Of a stretch of 64,000 nt of DNA, positions 33,257 through 41,622 are shown piece by piece. The translations under genes were made by a program, and so were the position numbers. Source of the stretch: Sphingobacterium haloxyli (GTDB lineage: Bacteria; Bacteroidota; Bacteroidia; Sphingobacteriales; Sphingobacteriaceae); assembly GCF_002980525.1 (NCBI RefSeq), contig NZ_PVBQ01000005.1, forward strand, positions 1 to 64,000. Reading direction: 5' to 3'. Numbering within the stretch: the stretch's first letter is position 1; the number at the start of each line of letters is the position of its first letter. The notes under the pieces were generated by a model that ran no database searches, was not told the DNA's origin, and worked only from the letters and a program-made list of their open reading frames with translations.

Positions 33257-35707
33257 ATGGTATACAAAACAATGGTACTGAAGATAAAAGATGGACGTAG
33301 GGAAAGATTAAAAGAGCTGATGATCTCGTGCTTCCTAGGATTGGGGCTGCTGGTATGCAACGGTAGCCTCGCATATGGCGGAAAAATGGAGGAAAAACTT
33401 TTTGAAAGAGGAAGTGTAACCCGTATCCAAATCAACAAGGGAGAAGCCGCTGTAGTACAGACCGCGCTATCCATGCTGCAAAACGATGTACAGAAGGTAT
33501 TCGAAGCCGAATTGAGGGTTGCGGGAAAATCAGATGGTGCTGAGATCATTGCGGGCACAACCGGACAGCACCCGGGAATCGACCGTTTGGCTAAGGCAGG
33601 AAAGATAGATCTGAAAACGATAAGCGGTAAACGGGAAGCCTTCCTGATTACCTCGATGCAAGAAAATGGGGAATACAAGATAGTGGTGGTAGGAAGTGAT
33701 AGCCAAGGCACGGCCTACGGACTGCTTGAAATCAGCCGAATGATCGGCGTGTCGCCGTGGGAATGGTGGGCGGATGCCGTACCCGTCAAAAAAGATGGGT
33801 TTCCGGTTCCAGATACCACCATTGCACGGTGGCCCAGCGTGCAGTATCGGGGTATCTTCCTGAACGACGAGGACTGGGGTCTGATGCCCTGGAGTAGCAG
33901 GACATTCGAGCCCGGCCTTCCAACCGTAGGCAAAACGAAAGGAGCTATTGGGCCGAAGACTTATGCCAGAATATTTGAATTGCTGCTTCGTCTACGTGCC
34001 AACACAATCTGGCCCGCCATGCACGAAGTTACCGTGCCTTTCTATTTTACGGAAGGTAATAAAAAAGCGGCCGATGATTATGGTATTTTTGTCGGCACTT
34101 CCCACTGCGAGCCTTTAATGCGCAACAGTGCAACAGAATGGGACATCTCCGGAATAAGCGATTACAATTATGTTACCAACAAGGATGAAATGCGCAGGTA
34201 CTGGACGGAGCGTCTTAAAGAACTACAGGGGGCTCGCAATATTTTCACAATCGGGCTCCGGGGAAAGCATGATGGTATGATGCAGGGGGTGAAAACGCAT
34301 GAAGAACATGAGGCCGTATTATCGCGTGTTATTCCTGACCAACGGAAGCTGTTGGAAACATACATCAACCCGAATGTTAACTCGATCCCCCAGGTATTCA
34401 TTCCCTACAAGGAAGTGCTGGACGTATACAACGATGGATTAGAAGTACCTGATGACGTTACGTTGGTATGGTGCGACGATAATTATGGTTATATCAAACA
34501 TTTTCCTGATGAAGAGGAACGGAAACGCAGCGGAGGTAACGGTATTTATTACCATGTTTCTTATTGGGGAAGGCCACACGATTATCTGTGGCTGGGCACG
34601 GCCAGCCCAGGTCTGCTCTACTATCAGATGAAGCTAGCCTATGATTACGAGGCGACAAAGTTATGGATATTGAATGTAGGCGATATCAAACCGCTGGAAT
34701 ATCAGATCGAACTCTTTTTGGACATGGCTTGGGATATTGAAGAAGTTGTAGCCACAGGCGTTGTCGCCCATCTAGGTAATTGGCTTGAACGGGAATTCGG
34801 TGGCCTTGCCAGCAGAGAGCTGCTACCGGCTATGCTAGAACATTATCGCCTGGCGTATATCCGCAAGCCGGAGTTCATGGGAAATACCAGGGAAGAAGAA
34901 CAGCATCCGGCGCACAAAGTTATCAAGGATCTGCCATGGAGTGAAGACGAAATCATCGAAAGATTGCGTGCCTATGGGAATCTATCGGACTATGTGGAAA
35001 AGATTGAGACGTTGATCCCCGACGAAAATCGGGCAGCCTACTTTCAGTTAGTGAAATATCCGGTACAAGCCGCCGCGCAGATGAACAAGAAGCTTCTTAA
35101 TGCACAGCTTGCCCGTCATGGCAAAGCGGATTGGCGACAGAGCCATGCAGCTTTTGACAGCATCTTCGCGTTGACGCACAACTATAACATCTTGAATAAC
35201 GGAAAATGGAATGAAATGATGGATTACAAACCGCGTAACCTCCCTGTATTCCAAAGAGTAAAGGAAAGGTGGGCATCCCAACCGTTACCCGTTTATCAAA
35301 AACCACGCTACGCGTTCAGCGCGGTGGATTTTTCCGACGGCAGCGCGACACGGTCCCCCATCGAGGGATTGGGGTACGAAGGCAAGGCTCTGGCGTTACA
35401 AAGCGGCGGCAGCATCGTTTTTCACTTGGATCATTTATCCGGCGATTCGGTTATGGTAGAGGTCAGGTTGCTGCCGAACCACCCTATAGAGGGGGACAAG
35501 CTGAGGTTCAGCATTTCGCTGGATGATGGCCCTGCGGCTGAAATCGGTTACGAAACCCATGGACGGAGCGAGGAATGGAAAGAGAACGTATTACGCAACC
35601 AGGCCATCCGGAGGGTGGTTTTGCCGGTGAGCAAACACACCGGTAGTCGACTAACACTGAAAGCTGTGGATGAAGGGGTAGTTATCGATCAGGTGTTGGT
35701 CTATTAA
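33257..35707 (+). CDS. GH115-family alpha-glucuronidase
   Basis: About 816 aa. The N-terminal domain contains GTAYGLLEISRMIGVSPWEW. The catalytic barrel follows with YRGIFLNDEDWGLMPWSS, LLRLRANTIWPAMHEV, GTSHCEPLMRNSATEW and IFTIGLRGKHDGMM, and a C-terminal beta domain ends the protein. GH115 enzymes remove (4-O-methyl-)glucuronic acid from glucuronoxylan. The start is uncertain: the frame opens earlier, ATG at 33257 is used here, and the hydrophobic signal begins at the Met at 33320 (MISCFLGLGLLVCNGSLAYG). It is the last gene of the operon. Confidence 0.9.
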   Translation: MVYKTMVLKIKDGRRERLKELMISCFLGLGLLVCNGSLAYGGKMEEKLFERGSVTRIQINKGEAAVVQTALSMLQNDVQKVFEAELRVAGKSDGAEIIAGTTGQHPGIDRLAKAGKIDLKTISGKREAFLITSMQENGEYKIVVVGSDSQGTAYGLLEISRMIGVSPWEWWADAVPVKKDGFPVPDTTIARWPSVQYRGIFLNDEDWGLMPWSSRTFEPGLPTVGKTKGAIGPKTYARIFELLLRLRANTIWPAMHEVTVPFYFTEGNKKAADDYGIFVGTSHCEPLMRNSATEWDISGISDYNYVTNKDEMRRYWTERLKELQGARNIFTIGLRGKHDGMMQGVKTHEEHEAVLSRVIPDQRKLLETYINPNVNSIPQVFIPYKEVLDVYNDGLEVPDDVTLVWCDDNYGYIKHFPDEEERKRSGGNGIYYHVSYWGRPHDYLWLGTASPGLLYYQMKLAYDYEATKLWILNVGDIKPLEYQIELFLDMAWDIEEVVATGVVAHLGNWLEREFGGLASRELLPAMLEHYRLAYIRKPEFMGNTREEEQHPAHKVIKDLPWSEDEIIERLRAYGNLSDYVEKIETLIPDENRAAYFQLVKYPVQAAAQMNKKLLNAQLARHGKADWRQSHAAFDSIFALTHNYNILNNGKWNEMMDYKPRNLPVFQRVKERWASQPLPVYQKPRYAFSAVDFSDGSATRSPIEGLGYEGKALALQSGGSIVFHLDHLSGDSVMVEVRLLPNHPIEGDKLRFSISLDDGPAAEIGYETHGRSEEWKENVLRNQAIRRVVLPVSKHTGSRLTLKAVDEGVVIDQVLVY

Positions 35708-35747
35708 TCGGTATAGCTATTAATTGCAGCTGCTTTTTCTTTCCAAT

Positions 35748-35907
35748 TAATCCACTTCCACATAGTCGTCCAACCGGTCTTCCAGATCGTCACGATACTT
35801 CTCTACTTTCCGGAGGATGAGGCTCAACAGGACATGGAGCATGCCAATGGTGACCGGTCCGATGCCTACAAAGGCCGACGGTCACGTCGGTGATGTTACT
35901 GTCATAA
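35748..35907 (-). pseudogene. 3' fragment of an hdeD-like gene
   Basis: About 160 bases match the last part of the gene at 18127-18726, including the final codons (VEVD and stop), then diverge. It lies between the two convergent PULs. The remaining gap 35708-35747 holds a short dyad (ATTAATTG at 35719-35726 / CAATTAAT at 35744-35751). Confidence 0.8.
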
Positions 35908-35921
35908 CTGGTAAATGTCTT

Positions 35922-36788
35922 TTATTGATACACGGCATCAAGCTGGCTTTTCAATGTTTGGTAGGCGGCTGGCGCTTGATTCGGAAAATCACTCCAGCGT
36001 GCTTCTACAGCTATCCCCCCTTTGTAATTTATCTCTTTTAACATTCTTAAATATATGCTGAAATCGGTTCCCTCAACCCCCGGTGGCGTACGGTTTTGAG
36101 GTTCGGCAATCTCGCAGTTAAAAATATGTTTTGAGGCTGCTGATAAATGATGGGCGGGTTCATGTTCCTTTAGCATGTGATAGATGTCTGCATTGATGCC
36201 AAAATTGGGCATATTCACTTTCTCGCAGATTACCCGCGCCTCATCGACGGTGTTGACAAGGTTAGTTTCTTCTTTGTTGAGGTTTTCCAGGGCAATTTTT
36301 ACATCATACACAGCCGCCAGTTCGGCAAGTTTAATGCAGAGTCCCACGAATTCGCCAGTCGCTAGTGCTTTATCGTATCCCTCGGGGATTTTCCTTGCCG
36401 CGCCGCTGCCGAATATGATGAGGGATACCTTTCTCCGTTCGGCACGGCTGAAAACGGTACGCGCATACGCCAGAAGTGAATCAACATTTGCTTCGGGGCC
36501 TACGCATTTCATCTGCGCAGGGAAGAAACTGTTGCAGGCAAGAATGGGCATGCCGCCTTTGCCTTCGTCGAACGAAAATTCAGAATCGCCAAGTGCCGGT
36601 TTGAGATAGGCGGCGACACTGGGGATAATAAAATCAAAGCCTGCATCCCCGGCATCCGACATTTGGTCAGTGGATGCGCAGACCCCGATGGAAGGGGGCA
36701 TTGGGGTGCACGGTCTCGGTGCTCTACCCTGCATAGTTACGATGATGCCCAACCAGCAGGTGACCATCAAAAAGTAGTTGTGAATCAT
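35922..36788 (-). CDS. secreted xylose-isomerase-like TIM-barrel isomerase/epimerase (PUL 2)
   Basis: 288 aa from the ATG at 36788, 14 bases after the Gfo/Idh stop. A signal-like start (MIHNYFLMVTCWLGIIVTMQ) is followed by an AP-endonuclease-2-type TIM barrel: VKIALENLNKEE, NFGINADIYHML, GGIAVEARWSDF. The Glu/Asp/His set that binds the divalent metal is in these strand ends. Secreted members in Bacteroidota accompany Gfo/Idh oxidoreductases and can act on 3-keto-sugars by elimination or epimerisation; that role here is inferred from the neighbours. Confidence 0.8.
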   Translation of the reverse strand: MIHNYFLMVTCWLGIIVTMQGRAPRPCTPMPPSIGVCASTDQMSDAGDAGFDFIIPSVAAYLKPALGDSEFSFDEGKGGMPILACNSFFPAQMKCVGPEANVDSLLAYARTVFSRAERRKVSLIIFGSGAARKIPEGYDKALATGEFVGLCIKLAELAAVYDVKIALENLNKEETNLVNTVDEARVICEKVNMPNFGINADIYHMLKEHEPAHHLSAASKHIFNCEIAEPQNRTPPGVEGTDFSIYLRMLKEINYKGGIAVEARWSDFPNQAPAAYQTLKSQLDAVYQ

Positions 36789-36801
36789 GATTGTTGTCGG
36801 A

Positions 36802-38157
36802 TTAATATTTAAATACATTTCCACCAGCCACTACCTGGTTTTTGCTTTCGTCAAAATGCACCCGCTGGCCTGTTCTCAAAGCAGCGTTTGCCATGGTACA
36901 TGCAATGGCATGGTGATAACCTGCTTCTACGGGGGCATTGGTTTGCCGTCTTGATAAGATGCATTCCATCCAATTTTTCATATGGGCGGAGGTGAGTGGG
37001 TCGCCACCGGTATTGGCATCCACCGATACCCGGGAGGTGGGAAGGCTGGATGATGGCAACAGGTTGGGAGAGAGGTCCATTGATGAGGCATCCCCGGCAT
37101 TCAGGCCTCCCAATGACGATATTTCATTCGTATCCAAGTTCAGCGTTCCACCATTGGAATAATACAGTTCCTTTATCCCTCCTGCCGAATTGGTGAACCT
37201 GGATGAGTAAACCACCTGAAAGCCCTTGCTCAGATCATCATCCGGCCCATAATCGAATACGGCTGTTAACGTGTCAGCATTATTCCGGCCATCCTTCCAT
37301 TGATAGATCCCACCGTTGCATACGACACTGCGCGGATAGTTTAGGCCCGTAAACCAATGGACGGTATCGATTTGGTGGCACATCCACTGACCGGGAATCC
37401 CTGAGGAAAAGGGCCAGAACAACCGGTATTCAAGATAAATCCGTGGATCCCACTCCACACGGGGTCTATTGAGGAGAAAACGTTGCCAGTCCACATCCGC
37501 GGGTCTAATGCTTTCGCAGAGTTCCTTTCGTCGCCATCTGCCCGGTTGGTTGACATTCCAGGACATCTCAGCCATCACGATATCCCCGAATTTGCCGGAA
37601 TTGATGTATTCATAAGCTGCTTGGTAATTCGCTCCGCTGCGCCGTTGCGAGCCGATTTGCACCACGATGTCCCGGCTTCGGCACGCTTCAAGCGCCTCAT
37701 TTGCGTCGTCCATCGTCTCCGCAAACGGCTTTTCCACGTAGGCATCCTTACCGGCTTCGGCGGCCTCCTTGAGGTGCAGTGCATGCTGGAAGTCCGCGGT
37801 GCTGATTATCACGGCGTCAATATCCTTGATGGCATACAGCTCGTCGTTGTTCCGGCAGCCTGCGATATCCCACCCCGTTTTCGATTTGATAAAAGATGAA
37901 CCCTCTTCCCGCCGTTTTGACCATATATCCGAGAGCGCTGTCATCCGGAAGTTCAATCCGTTGCAATGGTTAATGAAACCAGGAAATAATGAATTTTTAA
38001 AGCGGTCTGAAAAGCCGACAATGCCGACATTTACAGTTGAATTTGCCCCTATGATGCGACGGTAGCTTTTTGCGGTGAATCCCGCACCAACACCGCCAAC
38101 GGTTGCCGCTGTTATCCCAACGGTCAGTTTTTTAATAAATCTCCTTCTGTTTTCCAT
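36802..38157 (-). CDS. Gfo/Idh/MocA-family oxidoreductase with Tat signal (PUL 2)
   Basis: 451 aa. The N-terminal twin-arginine signal is ENRRRFIKKLTVGITAATVG. A Rossmann domain follows (NVGIVGFSDRF) with the family lysine motif DAYVEKPFAETMDDA (EKP near residues 139-141), then the Gfo/Idh C-terminal sheet. Export by Tat implies folding with bound NAD(P) in the cytoplasm, as in known exported family members that oxidise and re-reduce glycosides without net cofactor use. It sits between the FAD oxidoreductase and the TIM-barrel gene. Confidence 0.9.
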   Translation of the reverse strand: MENRRRFIKKLTVGITAATVGGVGAGFTAKSYRRIIGANSTVNVGIVGFSDRFKNSLFPGFINHCNGLNFRMTALSDIWSKRREEGSSFIKSKTGWDIAGCRNNDELYAIKDIDAVIISTADFQHALHLKEAAEAGKDAYVEKPFAETMDDANEALEACRSRDIVVQIGSQRRSGANYQAAYEYINSGKFGDIVMAEMSWNVNQPGRWRRKELCESIRPADVDWQRFLLNRPRVEWDPRIYLEYRLFWPFSSGIPGQWMCHQIDTVHWFTGLNYPRSVVCNGGIYQWKDGRNNADTLTAVFDYGPDDDLSKGFQVVYSSRFTNSAGGIKELYYSNGGTLNLDTNEISSLGGLNAGDASSMDLSPNLLPSSSLPTSRVSVDANTGGDPLTSAHMKNWMECILSRRQTNAPVEAGYHHAIACTMANAALRTGQRVHFDESKNQVVAGGNVFKY

Positions 38158-38220
38158 GTTTTCAATTTTTTGTTTGACTCAATATGGCAGTACGATTTCA
38201 GCTAGTGTATTCCCGTTCCT

Positions 38221-39885
38221 TTACCTCAGAATCTGACCTGCGTCTATTAATACTCTTTCCAATAATGAATAGTCGATGTCCTGTACATTTGTAGCGTTGT
38301 CGATCGCCAACACTGCCGCGGCCGCGGCGCTTTGACCTAATATCATGAATACAGGTTCCATCCTGATGGAACCAAAGGCGATATGCGAGCTCGACAAACA
38401 CACCGGTACAAGCAGATTGGTGCATTCCGATGCCCTGGGTATCAGCGCTCCGTATACAATCTGGTAGGGCTGTTTAGGGTGAACGCCGATATCGCCTTCG
38501 TTCTGCACGTAGCCATTTGGTTTTATATACCGCTGCACATTATGCGAATCGAGCGTGTATGACCCCATGCCCACCGGATCGGTGATTTCCCGTTCGCTGA
38601 ACGTATCATGCTCGGTCATTACGTATTGGCCTACCATGCGCCGCGCCTCCCGGATGTACAGCTGATGCGGCCAATTATCGTTGTCTGTAAATTCATCTTT
38701 CGCCAATCCCCATTGCGCCATTTCCTCCCGTACTTCCGTTGGTACATCTGGGTCGTTGGCAAGAAAATACATCAAGCCTTTTTGATAATCTTCGTGTTCT
38801 TTGATGATTTCGCGGCGCCGTTCGTAGCTGGCCTCGGGATAGTCATAGTTCATACCGATGAAATCCGTGCTAAACGGCCCGTGGTTGTTCGTATCTGTCT
38901 TGCGGTTAGGGATGGGGTCGAATTTCTCGAACGTCTCCCGCCAACCTGAAGCAAACACACGGGCCAGCAGTTCGTAGTTTTCTGGATTGTAACCATCCGG
39001 TTTTGGGAAAGCCACCCGGTTGTCGGGGTGGTTACTCAGGCACATACGGAAGCAATAGGCTTGTAAGCGATGATCGCCCTGTCCGTATATCCCTGGGGGT
39101 TCGTTAGATACACCATACAGCAAACCACTGGTGCTATCTCCAGGAATTTTATAGGGACTGATATCCGATGCGAACCAGTGATAGTGATGGAGCACGCCCG
39201 TTTGGATGCCATTCCACTTTTCGCCGTATACACTGTTCGCTTCCCGTCCCACGTGGTAGCTTACTCCCGCCGCAGCCATCAGGTCGCCCTCATACGTGGC
39301 GTCGATAAACATTTTGCCACGATAGGTTGTCCCACTCAGCGTGGTGATCGACCTGATCCGACCGTCCTCCACCACCACGCCCGCGTCGCGGTCCAGCCAT
39401 TCGTCCCTGCGCACCTCTATGTCGAATTCCTTCACGTAATCGTCGAATACCCGCTCGGCGACATGCGGCTCAAATATCCACATCGTGCGCGCATCTCCGT
39501 CCATCGCCGGTGTACCCTGTCCTTTATTTCCATATTCTGCATGCCGCTGCCAACGCCATGCAGCGCTATCTTCGTAATGAAGATATACCCGGTGATAGAA
39601 GTCGCGGGCCAGCCCGCCGATGGTCGACTTGTCTCCCGTATCAGTAAAGCCCAAGCCGCCTGACGATAAACCGCCCAAGTGTTTGTCAGGCGAGACCACC
39701 ATCACCGACTTTCCTGATTGCTTGGCTTGAACTGCCGCGATAATCGCCGAAGCCGTACCCCCGTAAATGATGATGTCGGCTTCGAAGGCTTGTTGATCCG
39801 CTGTTTTACACGACTGGCAGATCCAAAGCAATACTACTGCGAATATTAATCTATTTATCATTCCATTTTTGTTTTGATTCTCCAT
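38221..39885 (-). CDS. FAD-dependent oxidoreductase lipoprotein (PF12831 type, PUL 2)
   Basis: 554 aa. A lipoprotein-like signal (LIFAVVLLWICQSCK) precedes the FAD-binding start ADIIIYGGTASAIIAAVQAK (GxGxxA variant IYGGTASA). GLSSGGLGFTDTGDKSTIGG and the strand MFIDATYEGDLMAAAGVSY are hallmarks of the family often found beside polysaccharide loci. The end FMILGQSAAAAAVLAIDNAT closes the FAD site. The substrate is unknown; oxidation of a sugar or glycoside in the periplasm is the usual guess. Confidence 0.9.
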   Translation of the reverse strand: MENQNKNGMINRLIFAVVLLWICQSCKTADQQAFEADIIIYGGTASAIIAAVQAKQSGKSVMVVSPDKHLGGLSSGGLGFTDTGDKSTIGGLARDFYHRVYLHYEDSAAWRWQRHAEYGNKGQGTPAMDGDARTMWIFEPHVAERVFDDYVKEFDIEVRRDEWLDRDAGVVVEDGRIRSITTLSGTTYRGKMFIDATYEGDLMAAAGVSYHVGREANSVYGEKWNGIQTGVLHHYHWFASDISPYKIPGDSTSGLLYGVSNEPPGIYGQGDHRLQAYCFRMCLSNHPDNRVAFPKPDGYNPENYELLARVFASGWRETFEKFDPIPNRKTDTNNHGPFSTDFIGMNYDYPEASYERRREIIKEHEDYQKGLMYFLANDPDVPTEVREEMAQWGLAKDEFTDNDNWPHQLYIREARRMVGQYVMTEHDTFSEREITDPVGMGSYTLDSHNVQRYIKPNGYVQNEGDIGVHPKQPYQIVYGALIPRASECTNLLVPVCLSSSHIAFGSIRMEPVFMILGQSAAAAAVLAIDNATNVQDIDYSLLERVLIDAGQILR

Positions 39886-39919
39886 GAATTTCTATATGCT
39901 ATTGAAATACCGGTCCTTG

Positions 39920-41611
39920 TTAGTTATATCCTGGATTTTGTTCTAATACCGCCCCGATATTTGCATCGATTTCACTTTGCGGAATCGGAAAAACCTGGTG
40001 ATGTTCCTGTATGTCGTCCGCGTTATAACGATTGTATTGCCGGATATTCGCATACACCCGTCCCGTCCGGCTCAGTGTCAGCCGTCTCTTTTCTTCGATA
40101 CCGAGCTCCCTGAGCCGTTCATCCAGGATGAAATCTAAGTCAACGGCCGAGGCATCCACCGATACCGCACCCGCACGGTTTCTTACCGTATTGATATCAA
40201 CCGCGGCCAACGTTGTATTCCCTACCGCTAGGTAAGCTTCCGCGCGCAGCAAATAGGTTTCTGCCAGCCGCATATCGTACCAATCGGTATAAGTAACGCC
40301 ACCGATATCACGCAGTTGCATCGTTTCGGGGTTAAGAATCAGGTTAGACGGATGATCACCGGGGGTCGTAGCCTTCGTTTGGTAGGGGTATGCCCCGCGC
40401 GACCAGATGCCGCTTGTATTCAACAGGTGTTGATTTTCGTCGGTGTTGATGTCAAAATACACCCCCTGGTACTTCGCCGGCCCGCTGGGGTTGTTGTACA
40501 AAACTCCCCGCGGAAAGTTATACTCCGAAACGCGCATATCCCGGTAGTCGATATCACCTAACTCATCGTACCAGATTTCATTCGAAAAATGGAACGTCGG
40601 CATCAGCCACCCTGCACCGCGACCGACGATAGAGGTCGGAAGAAAACCAGTGGCAATGAGGTTCCGATCGTCCGGATCCGTTGCCAGTGGTACATTCGGA
40701 GTGTGCCACCGTTCCATTTGATATCCCGTCCGCGCAATGGTAGATTGGCCACCTCCGGGGACATCCGGTTCAAATTGGATGACAAAGATCCCTTCCGTAT
40801 TGCCACTGCTCCGGTTCTGATTATTCCGCTGGAAAAGATCCCAGTATACATCGCCCGGTTGATTCCGGCGTGAACCAAAACGGTCGGTCATCAACGCCAG
40901 GGCCGGATTGCCAATGACCTGACTGCTGGCCTCAATCGCTAGCTCATTCTCTCCGATTGCCAACGCCGATTCGGCCAATAAATGTTTTGCCGCTTCTTTA
41001 GACACCTGTCCATCCGGCAAATCGGGGATGCTCGGCAAGTTGGATGCAGCAAATTGCAGGTCATCAATCATCTGCCGGATCACTTCTTCCTTGGAACTCC
41101 GTGTAAAGTCGTTTTTTGCGGAGGTCGTTTCCTCCAAGATCAGCGGAACCCCGCCATACAGATACACCAGGTAACGATAGGCCAATGCTCGAAAAAAGCG
41201 GGCTTCCCCTTCTAGCTGCGGCTGCGCTTCAATAGGTACTTCCGATGCGGGCAATCGTCCAATAATGGTGTTTGCATTGGCGATAATTTTATAATTGCCT
41301 CGCCAATGATACAATACTTTGGCAGCAGTTGGATCCAGCGTCGCCGGATAGTCGCTAAAAAATCGGACAATCCCATCCTGGCCCGCATGCGACAAATCCG
41401 TAGCCAACTGCAAATCAAAAGAATTATCATCTCCTCCATAATATAGGTTGCGATAGTTTTGATACAACATATTCAACGCAGACCGGAAGTGGGCTTCGGT
41501 AACATACATATTATCCGCCGTGTAGATACCCGATGGATTCTCCCGAAGTATATCAGCTTCCTGACACGCTACAAAAGAAATTATAAAGAAAACTATGAGC
41601 AGTCTTTTCAT
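39920..41611 (-). CDS. SusD/RagB nutrient-binding lipoprotein (PUL 2)
   Basis: 563 aa. The lipobox is FFIISFVACQEAD (Cys about 16). SusD landmarks are TADNMYVTEAHFRSALNMLY, ALAYRYLVYLYGGVPLILEE, AETYLLRAEAYLAVGNTTLA and LDERLRELGIEEKRRLTLSR. It lies 11 bases after the SusC stop. It pairs with the 1106-aa SusC. Confidence 0.95.
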   Translation of the reverse strand: MKRLLIVFFIISFVACQEADILRENPSGIYTADNMYVTEAHFRSALNMLYQNYRNLYYGGDDNSFDLQLATDLSHAGQDGIVRFFSDYPATLDPTAAKVLYHWRGNYKIIANANTIIGRLPASEVPIEAQPQLEGEARFFRALAYRYLVYLYGGVPLILEETTSAKNDFTRSSKEEVIRQMIDDLQFAASNLPSIPDLPDGQVSKEAAKHLLAESALAIGENELAIEASSQVIGNPALALMTDRFGSRRNQPGDVYWDLFQRNNQNRSSGNTEGIFVIQFEPDVPGGGQSTIARTGYQMERWHTPNVPLATDPDDRNLIATGFLPTSIVGRGAGWLMPTFHFSNEIWYDELGDIDYRDMRVSEYNFPRGVLYNNPSGPAKYQGVYFDINTDENQHLLNTSGIWSRGAYPYQTKATTPGDHPSNLILNPETMQLRDIGGVTYTDWYDMRLAETYLLRAEAYLAVGNTTLAAVDINTVRNRAGAVSVDASAVDLDFILDERLRELGIEEKRRLTLSRTGRVYANIRQYNRYNADDIQEHHQVFPIPQSEIDANIGAVLEQNPGYN

Positions 41612-41622
41612 GATCGATAAGT

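Noticed and set aside
39070..39663. 197-codon plus-strand ORF
   Set aside because: Antisense to the FAD oxidoreductase, which has complete motifs; high-GC codon positions create the long shadow.
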